A DNA stretch of 64,000 bases from Monomorium pharaonis (taxonomy: Eukaryota; Arthropoda; Insecta; Hymenoptera; Formicidae). Shown piece by piece: positions 48,916 through 61,720 of this stretch; within the stretch, counting starts at the first letter, position 1; each line of letters opens with the position of its first letter. Position numbers and translations under genes: made by a program. The DNA lies in the NCBI RefSeq assembly GCF_013373865.1, contig NC_050475.1, positions 5,595,001-5,659,000 on the forward strand, read 5' to 3'. The notes under the pieces are model-generated. The model was not told the DNA's origin. It saw nothing but the letters and a program-made list of their open reading frames with translations, and did no database searches.

Positions 48916-51900
48916 CAAGCGTCAATAAACATATTATTAAGCATCTATAACTATTCTATTAAAAAATACGATGACAAAAAAATGTTAGAATTCATATATT
49001 TTTTGATCAGAAAATCTAAAAATGTTTCACGTGGATGTTGAACATTCTATTATATTGGCTAAAATATCTGTTAACTATGTACGACTCATACTATCACTTG
49101 CATGAGACATATATTAACATCTATTTTTTTCGACAATTCAAAGACAAAGTTCAGAAATGTGTTATCTCTATCGCCGTGCATTAATTAATTTTTTCAAATT
49201 TCTTTTTACTAATTCATTTTATTATATCGTTTCTGACGATTATACATATATATAAGCAATACCAATTTGCAAAGTGATAATGCATAGAGGTGCAAAATGA
49301 TATCCTATTCCGCGTGTAATGCAAAATTAAACAGCCCAAAGGGACAAGACCAATATCGATTTGATTCACTGCCTAATTTAAACGGAAATTTAGCTTGTAG
49401 ATTGAACATTAATCTGACCTCCAATTGACACGTCGGGTGATTTTGTGAAATTGCTTCCGCGAGAATATGTCTGCACGATAATGGCAAAGAAATCGTGCGC
49501 ACAGTTCAACAGCGAAACAACGGTAATGTATGACGCGTATTAAAATTCGCCGAGTAGGATCCTGAAACGCGAACCGAAATAGTATGCCTGCCGGATAAAT
49601 AGAAAGTATAGGGAAAAAAGCTGAGCGAAGCAGTAAGAAAGATTTTTAGAAGGAAGACACGAGTATAATTTTTTTACGTTTTTAATGCTCCATTAGTATA
49701 TTTTAATAATCAACTACATTGATCACTAAACTGATAAATTACCATAAGCATCATTATTACTAGCGGAAGAAAAACCGTATAATATTATATACTAAATTAC
49801 TTTATAATTATGTTTATAATTAAACGCTTAAACATAATTAATTGCATAAATTCAATCGGGATCAACGAATCATGTAGATGATTGTTCAAATTTATTCATG
49901 CTCACTTGTAGTGCAAACTTCTCAAACAAATATATTTATGTTAAAATTGCCTGTCTAGCCTGTATTAGCAATAAAAATTTGTTATCAACTCAAATAATAC
50001 CGACTGCTTTTTATTTGACGATCACAAATGCTTCATATTTCTTAATGATTCCAGGCGGGAGCGCGATTAACTTTATTGGCGTCCGTTCGCAGATTGTACC
50101 ATCGAGAACACGAGTCGATTTCGCGAGCACTGACCACGCTAAGTATCGGGCATCATTGTGCGGAGATTAGCATGAGCTGGGATAATACCTGGGAAAAGTG
50201 GACTTTTGCTATTCTCAGCTAATTCCTATCCATTAAAACGCAACTGGTTCATTGTGCGGCATGAATCATTGCGAATGCAACGCGATCACCGCAAAAACGA
50301 CACCAGTCACTACTACGCGGTGTCTACTCGCGCGTGAAGTATATAATTGCACGACAGGTGAACGCAGATTTTATGAAAAAGAGGACTTTCCTTCAATATC
50401 ACGCATTATAAACCTATAAGACTTAATCTTTTTTAATGTTGTTTAGCAAAACATACGATACATTGGAAAGTTTAATTACCTTTATTTTATATTTCAACGG
50501 CGATGACGTCATTGAAAAGCGCTTGCAGCGTAAGAGTCAACGCTCGAATATTTACGAGACATGCGACTCAAATCGATTTAGCGTTTTCAAAGATCCCTTA
50601 TTTTATACGACGTGAAATCACATAGGAGCAAGTAACCGTAATGAGAATTTTGATTAAACACATTAAGTTTTCTCGAAATTATTTGAGAAGCCTTAATATA
50701 AAATTTCACACATTCAGCTTCACTAATCGAACATTATTATCGCTATCTATTGAGAATCATGTATGTTATAAGAAATAGAAGAGAACGTATTCGTGTCTAT
50801 CAGTTTCTCTCCGCTTCAACGAGATAATTCCATTTCGCTGCCTGCAATAAATCAGCGAAACGCACCGCCGTGAAAACATACGCACAGGCACGTGCTGCAA
50901 AAGCCGCACTTCGTTCATTCTCGCACATTTGCTGATGAAAAATGAGATAATTGTAGCAATTACACGGATATAATTAACTTATACGTACACGTTAATTCAC
51001 TTTGCCGGTTTTTCTTTTCAAAACGGCATGTAAAATCAAGTCGAATTACATCGCTACTCTTTTCCATGATTAGCGCTCTCACTGTACGACATGTTTACCT
51101 CGTAAAATGAGAAGTCATCGCGGAGGATAGTTCAAATGTTGAGATTAGTAGCATAATTAATATCGAATAATTTAAAGAATGAAGAAAATTATAGTACGTT
51201 CACCTTTGAAGTTTGTAGTAAACATTTAACCTGTATCATAAGTGATCGTCATCATGAAACTGCAGTATCAAGTATTAATGATTAATAGCTAAATAAGAAA
51301 GCTTTAAAATACGATATCTGTTATACAAGTATTGTCAACTTAACAAAACCTCTATAACGAGATGTCGCGTACGTGTATCATAAATAATTGATAGCATTGT
51401 GTTTTATTATAAATCGACGTCGTTAAGAAACATTGCGCGAAGCTGTTTATAGAGGCAATGTGAAATATTTATCCTTAATTAGCATTTTCTCACATAGTTG
51501 TTTATGAAAATTAATTCATGAATATAACAGTCTAAGTAGATCGCATTTATTACACTTTAATAAAATTGAGATAAATTCTAATATTATATAAATTAACGCG
51601 TTCGATAAACATGCGGCGTTATCCGATCGAAAGCCGGTTGCGAAATTTCAGAAAAATTCGTAATCGCCTTTAAGCCAGTCGAGGTGAGAGGGCTCTTCAG
51701 CCAGCTGTTTTCTATATAACGATATATATCGGCGCGCGATGATATGAATAATGCGGAATAAAAACGACATCAGTAAGTAAGAAAGAGTATAACACGCGCG
51801 TGTGCGATATTTCCTTTAGAGCGGATTATCCACTGTACTTTACATGCCATACACTTGAATCACGATGCAGAAACATGATAAGGATTTCTTACATATCGGA

Positions 51901-54900
51901 AAAAGATCAATTTCACTACATAAAAGTTAGTAAACTGCGATTTTTTAATATTTTTTAGAGTACTTCTTTAAAATTAAATCATCATAAAAAAGAATCAAAT
52001 TTCGAGGGTATTTTAAATGTAATAAAAATATTCCTACAATCCCTACAATCTTTTTTGAGCTCTTCGCTGTATTGGGAAAAGCCGGTAGTAGTTTCGTTTG
52101 TATCACTTTCATGTTGTTTACGAAGGAAGAAAGAGTAATGTCCTCGTCCGCAATCCTCGCGAACCGAAAGAGGAAAGCAGGATGCGTCAGTTTAATGGGC
52201 TACGTGAGCGATAAAAAAAAGCGCGCTCGTCATCAATGCACGCGTAGTCGCGTGCGATAAGAGAGATTTCACCCGGGTGTCCGGCGCGCATCTCCGAAGA
52301 GGCATAATCACCTCCGGTGAAATGCAATTCACGACATGTGCTTGCCGGTATAGTGCGTAGCAAACAATTGGACAAAGTGAATAGCGACGTCACTGATTTG
52401 GTTGGAAGCTTAATGCCCGAAGCAATTAGTTCGTAGGAATGCTCGAAGTGTTGGGTACTCGGGGTCCAGTAATACAACGCATTCTGTACGCCTAAACTGT
52501 AATATGTAGAGGAGAGAAACTCCAACCGTTGTCGCGCCATTCTTTTCTTTTATTTGTGAATTTACGGGCTAGTTGAACTTTTTTAAGCAGAAAGCAGAAA
52601 GAAACTATTGAAATTATGAACGGTAAATTATCTCAATGAACGGCTTTCAGCGGATTATCTCCGGAGTCTATTAAATACTCGTTAATATACTTTCCATTGC
52701 CGATTAATATTTTAATTGTACTTTCAGATCATTTTAACATATCTAGAAAGTAGAGATTAAACAAGTATTGTCGCTTAAGACTGCGATATTTAAAACTAAT
52801 AAAGTAATAATAACATTAATGCATCTTTTTTGTATTAATAAAATGTCCGTCCGCTCTCTTGGTTTTTTCTGTAAAAGATCGATAGTATTGATAGACATTT
52901 TCAGCAAAGAAAGTGAGCAAGAAAATGTATATAATCTCTAGATGTGTGTACGTGCTGAGAAATCCGTGATTAGGATCTATCGTAAATTACCCGTCCTAAA
53001 TTTTATTCAACTACATTTCGTTGCCGGAACAAGAACATCGAATTCCAGTAAGAAATGTCGCATTTAAATTTGTTATTCCGACGAGTCCCAGTTTCGCCGC
53101 TTTCCTGCGCGATCTTCAGACGAACGTGTAAAGGTTCCACTTGAGAAAGCTCCCTAAATCGTTTATACTACTTGAAGCACTGTGCCAGGTACAAGAACGT
53201 CACGTTCCGCTGTATCACCGACACCACGACACTGTTGGCGACGTAGATGTAATAATTAGTATTATGGATTTCTGTATCGTATTTGGACCCAGGACGACTT
53301 AGGATTTACGGCATATCAAAACGTGTCGCGCATCTGGAGCATTCGAGCATACGAGTCGGAACTAACGATGCCTCTTGTAAACACACGCGTTTAATTAAAG
53401 GAACGCGGCACTTTTGCACGATGTACAAGTTGGAAACATGATGCACGACCTGATAACATTTCAAATAGTTAACTTTCTAAGACATGTATAATGACTAAAG
53501 ACATGTCTAAAGACATATAATGAAACATTTTTCATCGTACTTCGTCACATTATAATTTCTAAGCGGAAGATTTTTAATTATTTTTTTTCTTAATATTAAA
53601 TAATCGTATATGTAATTCTTAATTAATCATATAATATGTAATTCTCTTAAAGTTTTTTGAATGTTTCATACTTTTCACTAAAAAAGATTGCATTATGATC
53701 TTTATCAAGTGTTGCGCGTTAAGACGTTACGAAATTCGTGGGTGTAGCCTGTGTGATTAAAATAATATTGTTATGCATTCAAAAGCAGATGTAGCATAAT
53801 TATTCCACAAAAATTCTCACGAACTGACTTGGTCTTTTAAAGGCAGAGTTTCTCATCTAAATATATGAGCAACCACAACGGGACTCGTTGCGTGTGCCCG
53901 ATTCATACACAGCCATTCTTAAAGCAGAATAGAGCAAACAACCGTGAGTTGCATGGCATGTGACATGTTTTCCCTTGCCACCCACTCTTTATTCGTACCA
54001 TTCGCGGATCCACTTTTTCTGAAACGTATTACAAAAAATTCTCGCGAGGCAGTAAAACATTATTTTCAACGTATTCGTTTCTTAATTATTTATCATAAAA
54101 TTATTTACATTAAACACATATTATAAAATTTTTTTAATTTATTTTTGACAAATCAATTTATGTGACACGATAAAATCAGTCAGACTTTATATTAAACAAA
54201 GCATCACGTAAAGTCTTACTAACTATTACACAACTTTTTAAATGTTCTAAAATTTGAACAATATATCGATTTAGATTAATTTACAATAAATTATTTTATT
54301 CAAAATAAATATAGAAACTACATTGATTTCACAATCTGAAAAAGGAAGCGGAAAGAATTGACATGCTCGCACGGCAATTTGGGCGATATATTTTCAACGC
54401 TGTCCGGTGAAAGAGCTTATCTTCGAATACATTTACGATCATTAAAGACGGGATTCTACCGTTAAAATGCAATAAACTTCGTCGAGCGTACGAGGTTTTC
54501 AATCTTTATCGAGTTTAATGACTTCATTTGACGACCACTCCATTCAAGAAAGAAATTGTTGAAATTTACGCACATACTGAAAAGAGAATTCAATAAAATA
54601 AAAGTATTTTTGTAAGGCTTGTTAATGTTTGTATGTTTAGGAACAGTTAAGTTACCGTAATATATTAATTGAATTATCAAAAGTAAACTGGAATGGGATC
54701 ATGATTCGATGTATACATAGGTATATTGAATGGGAAATCGAAAGTGGTTCAGTCAGGCTGTAATGCCATCAGCGAGCTACACTCATTTATATTTCCATAA
54801 GAACACTTATGCGATTAGCTATAGAAGTAGCATAATATTACAAAGTGCATTGGAGCAGTAAACAATTAGAATTCAAATATTTCATGTCACAAAGTTAATA

Positions 54901-57900
54901 ATATATAAATGCTAATATTTCTATCTCAATTTACTTTATTTATTTCAAAATACTCATTTATATCTTATTCTCTTTTATATTTAAAAGGAAAGTAAGAACG
55001 CAAAAATATTACTAAAATCCACAACTCTTTCGATTGTGTTTCAAAACTGTAAAATTCAACGGGAATGAAAGATCGTCCGCGATAGAAAATCTTTCGAAAC
55101 TTGATTGATGCCGCATGATTCCTCGTCCGCGTTTGTAGTGCGCTTCAATTCAATTGTAAAACACGCGTAAAGAATCGTTGATTGCGCCGATCTGACACAG
55201 TTAGAGAACTCGATTGTACTTTGACATATCAGCGCGAATTACGGAAGACGCCGTGGAGCGCGGTCGCATAGACTGCACAGAGGGTGTGGTGAAGTAAGGA
55301 TTATTGCAAGGATCGAGAACGACGGCAGGTCGGCACTTTCCCGACCTCGTCACGTCGCCGCCGCGCCGCCGTCGCCACGCTTTACACGCTTCTCTATTCC
55401 TGCGGAGGATGCCAACTGGCAAAAAGTGGTTTCCCGCTCCCAGACAGTGTGGGTGCCGCCACAAACAATAAACCTTACTGAGATAAGTGGTTTTCGCTTT
55501 CTGCCTCGTCACGACTGATCGGTATATTAGGAACGAATTTCACCGTCTTTCCGTACTGTAAACGCTCGCTTTCCGCAGACTGATTTTTGTATTGATTTAA
55601 TATATAAACATTTAAGAAAACTTTTCAGGTCTCGATATTTTATTATGATTTTAATAAACTAAATTAGCAATTGTTGTAACAACGCTAATAAATTCTCCGA
55701 CTGGCTCATTAATTATAACGTAAAAAATAGTTCAACCGCATAATATAATTTAACTAAAATTTATTTAGTTAGAAATATCTAAAACTTAATGTTAATTAAG
55801 AATATCCAAATAATCGTATGACATGTGATTTATTTATTTCATTATTTATTTTCAATATCTTGATATCTAAATACTCGTCTTTTTTTATTGGAATTCCTTA
55901 CTCATATGAATGGATTACATATATAAATTATATGAATAAATAATATGAATGATTAGAATAGCATTATATTATATGAGATTATGGAGATAGTTATCATATC
56001 GTACACTTTAAGTACTTTCTCAATGGAATGAAACATAAGTATTATAAGTAAGCGTAGGCAACAATATATGCATTGTTCCAGTGCACCGAAGCAAGCTAGA
56101 AAAACATCGTCAATTATATGTGAAATTATATTCCAGAATTTGATGTGTTCTACCGTCACGCGGTCGCGCATTGGATACCGGAACTGGGTGAGATTATTTT
56201 CTTTAAATAAAGTAGAGCCAACTATGTTTTGAAATAAATAAAATATAATCTTAAAATATAATTGTTAAACATATTTTATAAATATTTACTGCTTCACTTA
56301 TCCTTTAGATTGTTACTCCCTTTAGATTGTTGTACAAAAAGAAAATAAGAAAATCGTTCGCAAAATTTTACGAGAATTATTCCTCGGTTTTGCATTAAAA
56401 CTGGGAAATATGTTAGGAGGTATCTCACGTGACAAGAAGATATACAGAAATTGCAGTCGCATCGTAGATGGTATTTCCTGAAAGCGCTCGTCTCGTGTAA
56501 CGATATTGCAACCGTTATCGTAGATTGTGCTAACGATGTCTAATATAAAAGTACCGAGATAGACAAAACACTCTTTTAATAATATGTCTTGCTTTGTAAA
56601 TTAGACACACGCATTTTATTAGAATATTATTATTCAGAAAAATTGTAACTATGAATAAATAATTAAATTTACTTGAGAGTATACATATAATATTAACAAC
56701 TTCAAGAATCAATATCTAATAAAAAACATTGATGTAATGTAATAATTTTTAATTAATAAAACATAAAGTATTTTATAACCGACGATGGTATAAAAAATAT
56801 CAAATTTAATATTATCAATAAAATGTTAAGTATTAATAAAACTGATAAGAAAGATCCGAATATCTTTGAGAATTTTGGAAAGTTTGATGCTAAAAGATAT
56901 AGAGTTTGCTGTCGTAAAATTCAACGTTTGATTCATAGGCACTTAAAGATTATATTACTTTCATGACATCAAATTCTATATTTTAACCTTGAACTTCGCA
57001 AAAACTCCGCAAGATACATACTTTAACCTCCCCTTGCGAGATCAATTTCAATCCTATTGCTATCCCAAAAGTGAGAAAATTGCAAGTTTTTTTCGTTTTC
57101 ATGTTATTTGTTACATTAAACAGATTGCATGTGATGAAAAAAAAAAAACACTCTTCTCATGTTTTTCTTACATAAAAAAAAAGAACATCCGTTCATCTCT
57201 CAAAGTTAAGTAACCATCAACGAGCGTGCACCGGCTACACGTAACAACAAGCTCATTGTCAGAGAAACATTGGCAAATGTCCGCGCAAAAAGTGGCACGA
57301 TTTCGCAAGTCTCTAGGAAGATCGCGGCGCGCAAAAAAGTAGTGAAACGAACGAAATGTCGCAGCAATTCGTGCGAGTTGTTACATCGAAGTCCGGACGC
57401 AAGTATCGCGCACACGAATTGCACGCGTGATATTATATCGTCGGCGTGGCGGCGTATGGTGCAACTTATACGAACGGTATCCTATTAGGTGCAGGAAGTG
57501 AGGCAAGTGCTACGAGAGCTTACGGGACTCATAGGATCGTAATATTCCCAGCATCACGGCATAGTTTGACCGACTTAATTAGAAGGCGAAATTCATGCAT
57601 TTTGAGATTTCGTGGACGGATGGATGACAAAGGTGACATAATGTTTGACTCGAGATCTCATTATAGTATTTTTTATTCTTCTGATTTTCGTGCAAGATGT
57701 CACGAAAATTTCAGTCAGTGTGAATTTCATGACACTATAGCGACCGAGAGTTGTCGCTTATCGAGGAAAACAATTTCCCTTTTTTTTTAATAATGTGAAA
57801 AAAAGGTAGAGAAAAAACAAAGACTGAAAGATAATTATTACGTACCCTAAGATATAAAATTAGATTTAATGTAAGTAGCCAGCACATGTTCATTATACGT

Positions 57901-60421
57901 ATGTTGCATTACTATTCATGATTTATATGCATTCCAACGTTAAAAATAAATTATATATATGTGCATTCATTATTGTAACTCAGATTATTTTAAATTAAAA
58001 AAAAAGATTAAAATTACCTGTCAATAATTATATTACATGTTACATTTGTACATAATCTTGGTATTTTCCTTCCCAAGAATTATTTTCTTTTTATTATTAG
58101 AGAACTTATCTCCAATGTCATAATATATATATTGTTTTTAATATTAACTTAAAATTTAATATAGACTTTATAGTTAATGAAAAATATTATACTTAGCAGT
58201 CAAAGTAAGTTGTTTTTCGTAGCTCTAACATTCTAGTTATAACGTGCTAGTATAAATTTTTATGTTACACCATTAAAGGAAATATGCTATAGAATACTAT
58301 AAAATAAGTACCTAGGAATTAACTGGCTTGTAAAATATTTTCGTAACGCGATGATAATATAACATTATTGCCAGTTTCATATCGATTTAAATGCCATGGT
58401 AGCATTATTCCTGGCATGTTTGAGGCGTTAACAAATTTATAATCGACTAAGAATATCGTGAGTGCTAAATTAGGGTTACTACACCGATAATTATTACTGC
58501 TGAGCAAGCCGGATACGGATAAGGCTCTTCTGCTGGAATGACTTATAAATAGTTTTGTGACATTCCAAAGACGGCGCCGTAGCCACCGTGTAACTATTGT
58601 TCGAGCGTTGCCACCTGTTCTCACGCTGGAGTTAATGGCATTGCTTCTTTGCCAGCTTATCCATCGACATTTGTTTTTATCGCGGATCGAGCAGTGCATG
58701 GCGCGGAATGCCTTTCGCTTTTACCCTGCAGCGAAATCAAAGCCTCAAGGCGATTCTTCTTTCCGAGGCAGTTTACGCTGCTGTATCTCGCAAAGATTTC
58801 TGAACGATAACCGGACTTCTATCATTACCAATCTTTAATTCAAGCAACTTCGAAGAAGTTTACTCTTTGACTCGTTAGCAATGAGCTCGTTAAGAAAATG
58901 AGATACGAGACAAAAAAAATTGCAACATATTAACAAAATTGATTAAAGGTTTTTGATAAACTTATTGACAAAATTGAGATATTTATTTATTTCCAAGATC
59001 TAAATTAAACTTGCTATTTGTGAAGTGCAATAATTACCGCTTGTGTATTTAACATTTCTAATTCTTTTACCACTAAATCGATAATAATAATTTGATACTA
59101 TACTTTTAGCAACAGTTGTAAATAATTACTTAAGATGCCGCGCTTGAATAAATCGCAAAAAAATATATCACGTGGCAAGAAGGCCGATCAAGGCTTCAGA
59201 ATGCGAAGATTAAACTGTTGCTTGTCCAAGAGACCTTTCGTTTAGAGCTCAGAGATCACTCGGTATACATAATCACGTTTCGCACTGTCCTTCTCGCTTT
59301 GGACCACGTTCCGTTCAGCTTCAGCGCCTTTAACTTCGAAGTTCCGAGACACGCCTTTCGCGTGCAACTCGTGGCAAAACAACTCCTTTCAGTATTCTTC
59401 GAACTTAGATACGTTGGCATAGCAAGTACGTATATACATATTATATCCCTTTGTAAATTACGCCCAATTGCAACCTAACGAATCCCGTTCGCTACAATGA
59501 ATTTGCATTTATCTTACACACATACACACAATTATCACGGCAGATATATAACTGTATATCATTAACGACTATCTATCATTCTGACATATGCAAATTAAAT
59601 TGACCGAGAACAATTCAGTGAAATGATACTTCGTTGAATAGCATGTTCGTAAGTAAAATTGCATTGAATGGATAATTAATTGAAAATAAAATAAAAACTT
59701 GTAAGGAACAATTTTGACAGACCAAAATAAAATTATATAGTATATCAGATTATTTCATTAACACATATTTAAAACGACTAAATGATTACTTATTAGAGTG
59801 TTCACACGCAAGAAAAATAAAACATATTACGAAACACAGATTACAAAATGAATATTTTGACGTAATAGTAAATAAATGTACGAAGATAATATGCCGTTAA
59901 TACAAAACCGGAAGCAAAAATACACGGAAATTATTCCATCCTGGCATTCCGGTTTCATAAACCTTAAACGATCACACGATATATCTATGTTGTACGTTGA
60001 AATACTTATTAAAACACTTATTAAACTGGACGTGTAGCATAACGAAATCTATGCGGCTATGACGGGAAGTATTTTTGCTGTTCACTTGTATACATATACG
60101 TATTTGCACAGGAGCTTGAGCAATTTCCTAGACATTGAACAATCAATATTTCACAAATAGTTTCAAGGTATTGGTATACAAAGACATACACAATACACGC
60201 ATATTAAATGTAAAAATTAAAGAAAATTAGTAAATTTTAAAAAGGTCTTATTTGTCATTAATTTTTTTGCAATATTTCACAAAAAGGAAATAGATGTACG
60301 TAATATCAGACAGCAAAAGAAAAAAATTATATATCTTATTTAAAAAAAGGTTTGCACTTTAATTTAAAAATTAATGCTACAAACAAAGAGCTTCCTAGAT
60401 AATGTGCTAAAATGAACGAAC

Positions 60422-60511
60422 TAAGTAGATAATTACAAAAAAATTTCCAAATCGCATCATCATGTAATTAGTTGACGTTTATTATATTTTAAAAACCGAA
60501 TCTATTCATAT
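60422..60511 (+). repeat. Diverged direct repeat, copy 1
   Basis: TAAGTAGATAATT ... ATCATCATGTAATTA ... TTTATTATATTTT recurs in the same order at 61645-61720, with one gap of about ten bases and scattered mismatches. The copies are about 1.2 kb apart in the same orientation, as remnants of a mobile element or an old duplication would be. Confidence 0.6.
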
Positions 60512-61001
60512 ATAATAGTATAAGTTTTACCATTCTCAATTATTCTCAGCTTCTGAGAATCAGCAGATTCTAGAGATTCTAGAGATACTTTTCTAATATT
60601 AATCAAAATTAATGGAAATTAATATTAATTAAGAATCAGCAACTAAATATTTTTAATTACATTAGTGGTGGTTTATTGTTAAAGTTCATAGATGTACATT
60701 TGCTGTTACATATAAGATATCAGCTTAAAAGTTTCAGTTTTATGAATACAGGGTTTTTAAGAGATTATTAAGGTTTTTGGGTTTTCGACTTTTACTCGGT
60801 TTTATTCGGCAATAGAAATTAGAAATCGGCCTCGAGGAATCTTTTAGGAATTCAAATAGTTTTATTTTTAGAAAAATTTATTAATATTGATTAAAAATTG
60901 ACGGATCTACAGTAATTTGTCCCTAAATATTCGATTTCCGATTCAGAAATTCCGAACACACCGAATCGTGTCCCTCACTTTCCTCCGTCGTGCGCCTATG
61001 A

Positions 61002-61028
61002 CAAAACACGTGGTTTCCTCGTGTTTTG
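61002..61028. repeat. 9-bp perfect stem-loop between the repeat copies
   Basis: CAAAACACG at 61002-61010 pairs exactly with CGTGTTTTG at 61020-61028 around a 9-nt loop. In the same interval GTGTCCCTCAC (near 60967) and its inverse GTGAGGGACAC (near 61618) bracket the region. Confidence 0.5.
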
Positions 61029-61644
61029 CACGGTATTTTTGCATATTACGTAAGACATTTATATACATTTATGCTGATGTTATATATATTTTGCACACGA
61101 CACGGGCGAAAAAAATATGCAAAACACATATATTAATATGCATGTATTAGATAAAATTCAGAGGTAAAATAATCTCTATTCTAATATTATGCATCACAGC
61201 ACTATTTTAATTTTTGCAATATCATACTCATACGTATAATGTTACTTTTCTTATATACATACATTTATGCTTTATATCGTGTAATACATTGGGTATTAGG
61301 TAATTAAGATTAATCCGTTCTTATGTTCTAATATAAACATATACGCAGAAGAGACACTTGTTAAATATGACGCGACTAAAGAAATAACGCAATATTACGT
61401 CTAGCGCGGCGATTATAGCACGAGATTATCATCTTGTTTTGCCAATAATTGGGAATGGTGTGGAATCCATACCTTTATATTTCCAAAAGTATTCAAAAAC
61501 GAAAAAATGCATTATATTCGAGAAGTTTCAACCCCTAAACGTCGAGACACGTAGCTAAAAATTATGAGTCTAATATTTTTTTATGTTCTACGACATATCC
61601 AAAGCTCATTAAAATCGGTGAGGGACACTTCTGACCGTTCCCTT

Positions 61645-61720
61645 GTAAGTAGATAATTTCTAAACCAAATCATCATGTAATTAACTGACATTTATTATAT
61701 TTTACGTAACCGGACATTAT
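61645..61720 (+). repeat. Diverged direct repeat, copy 2
   Basis: Second copy of the block described at 60422-60511, shorter by a gap of about ten bases. Confidence 0.6.

Noticed and set aside
57446..57790. Open frame of 114 codons on the + strand
   Set aside because: No domain and low-complexity Arg/Ser composition of a GC-richer patch.
58319..58838. Opposed open frames of 126 and 93 codons
   Set aside because: They overlap on opposite strands and neither has a recognisable family feature.
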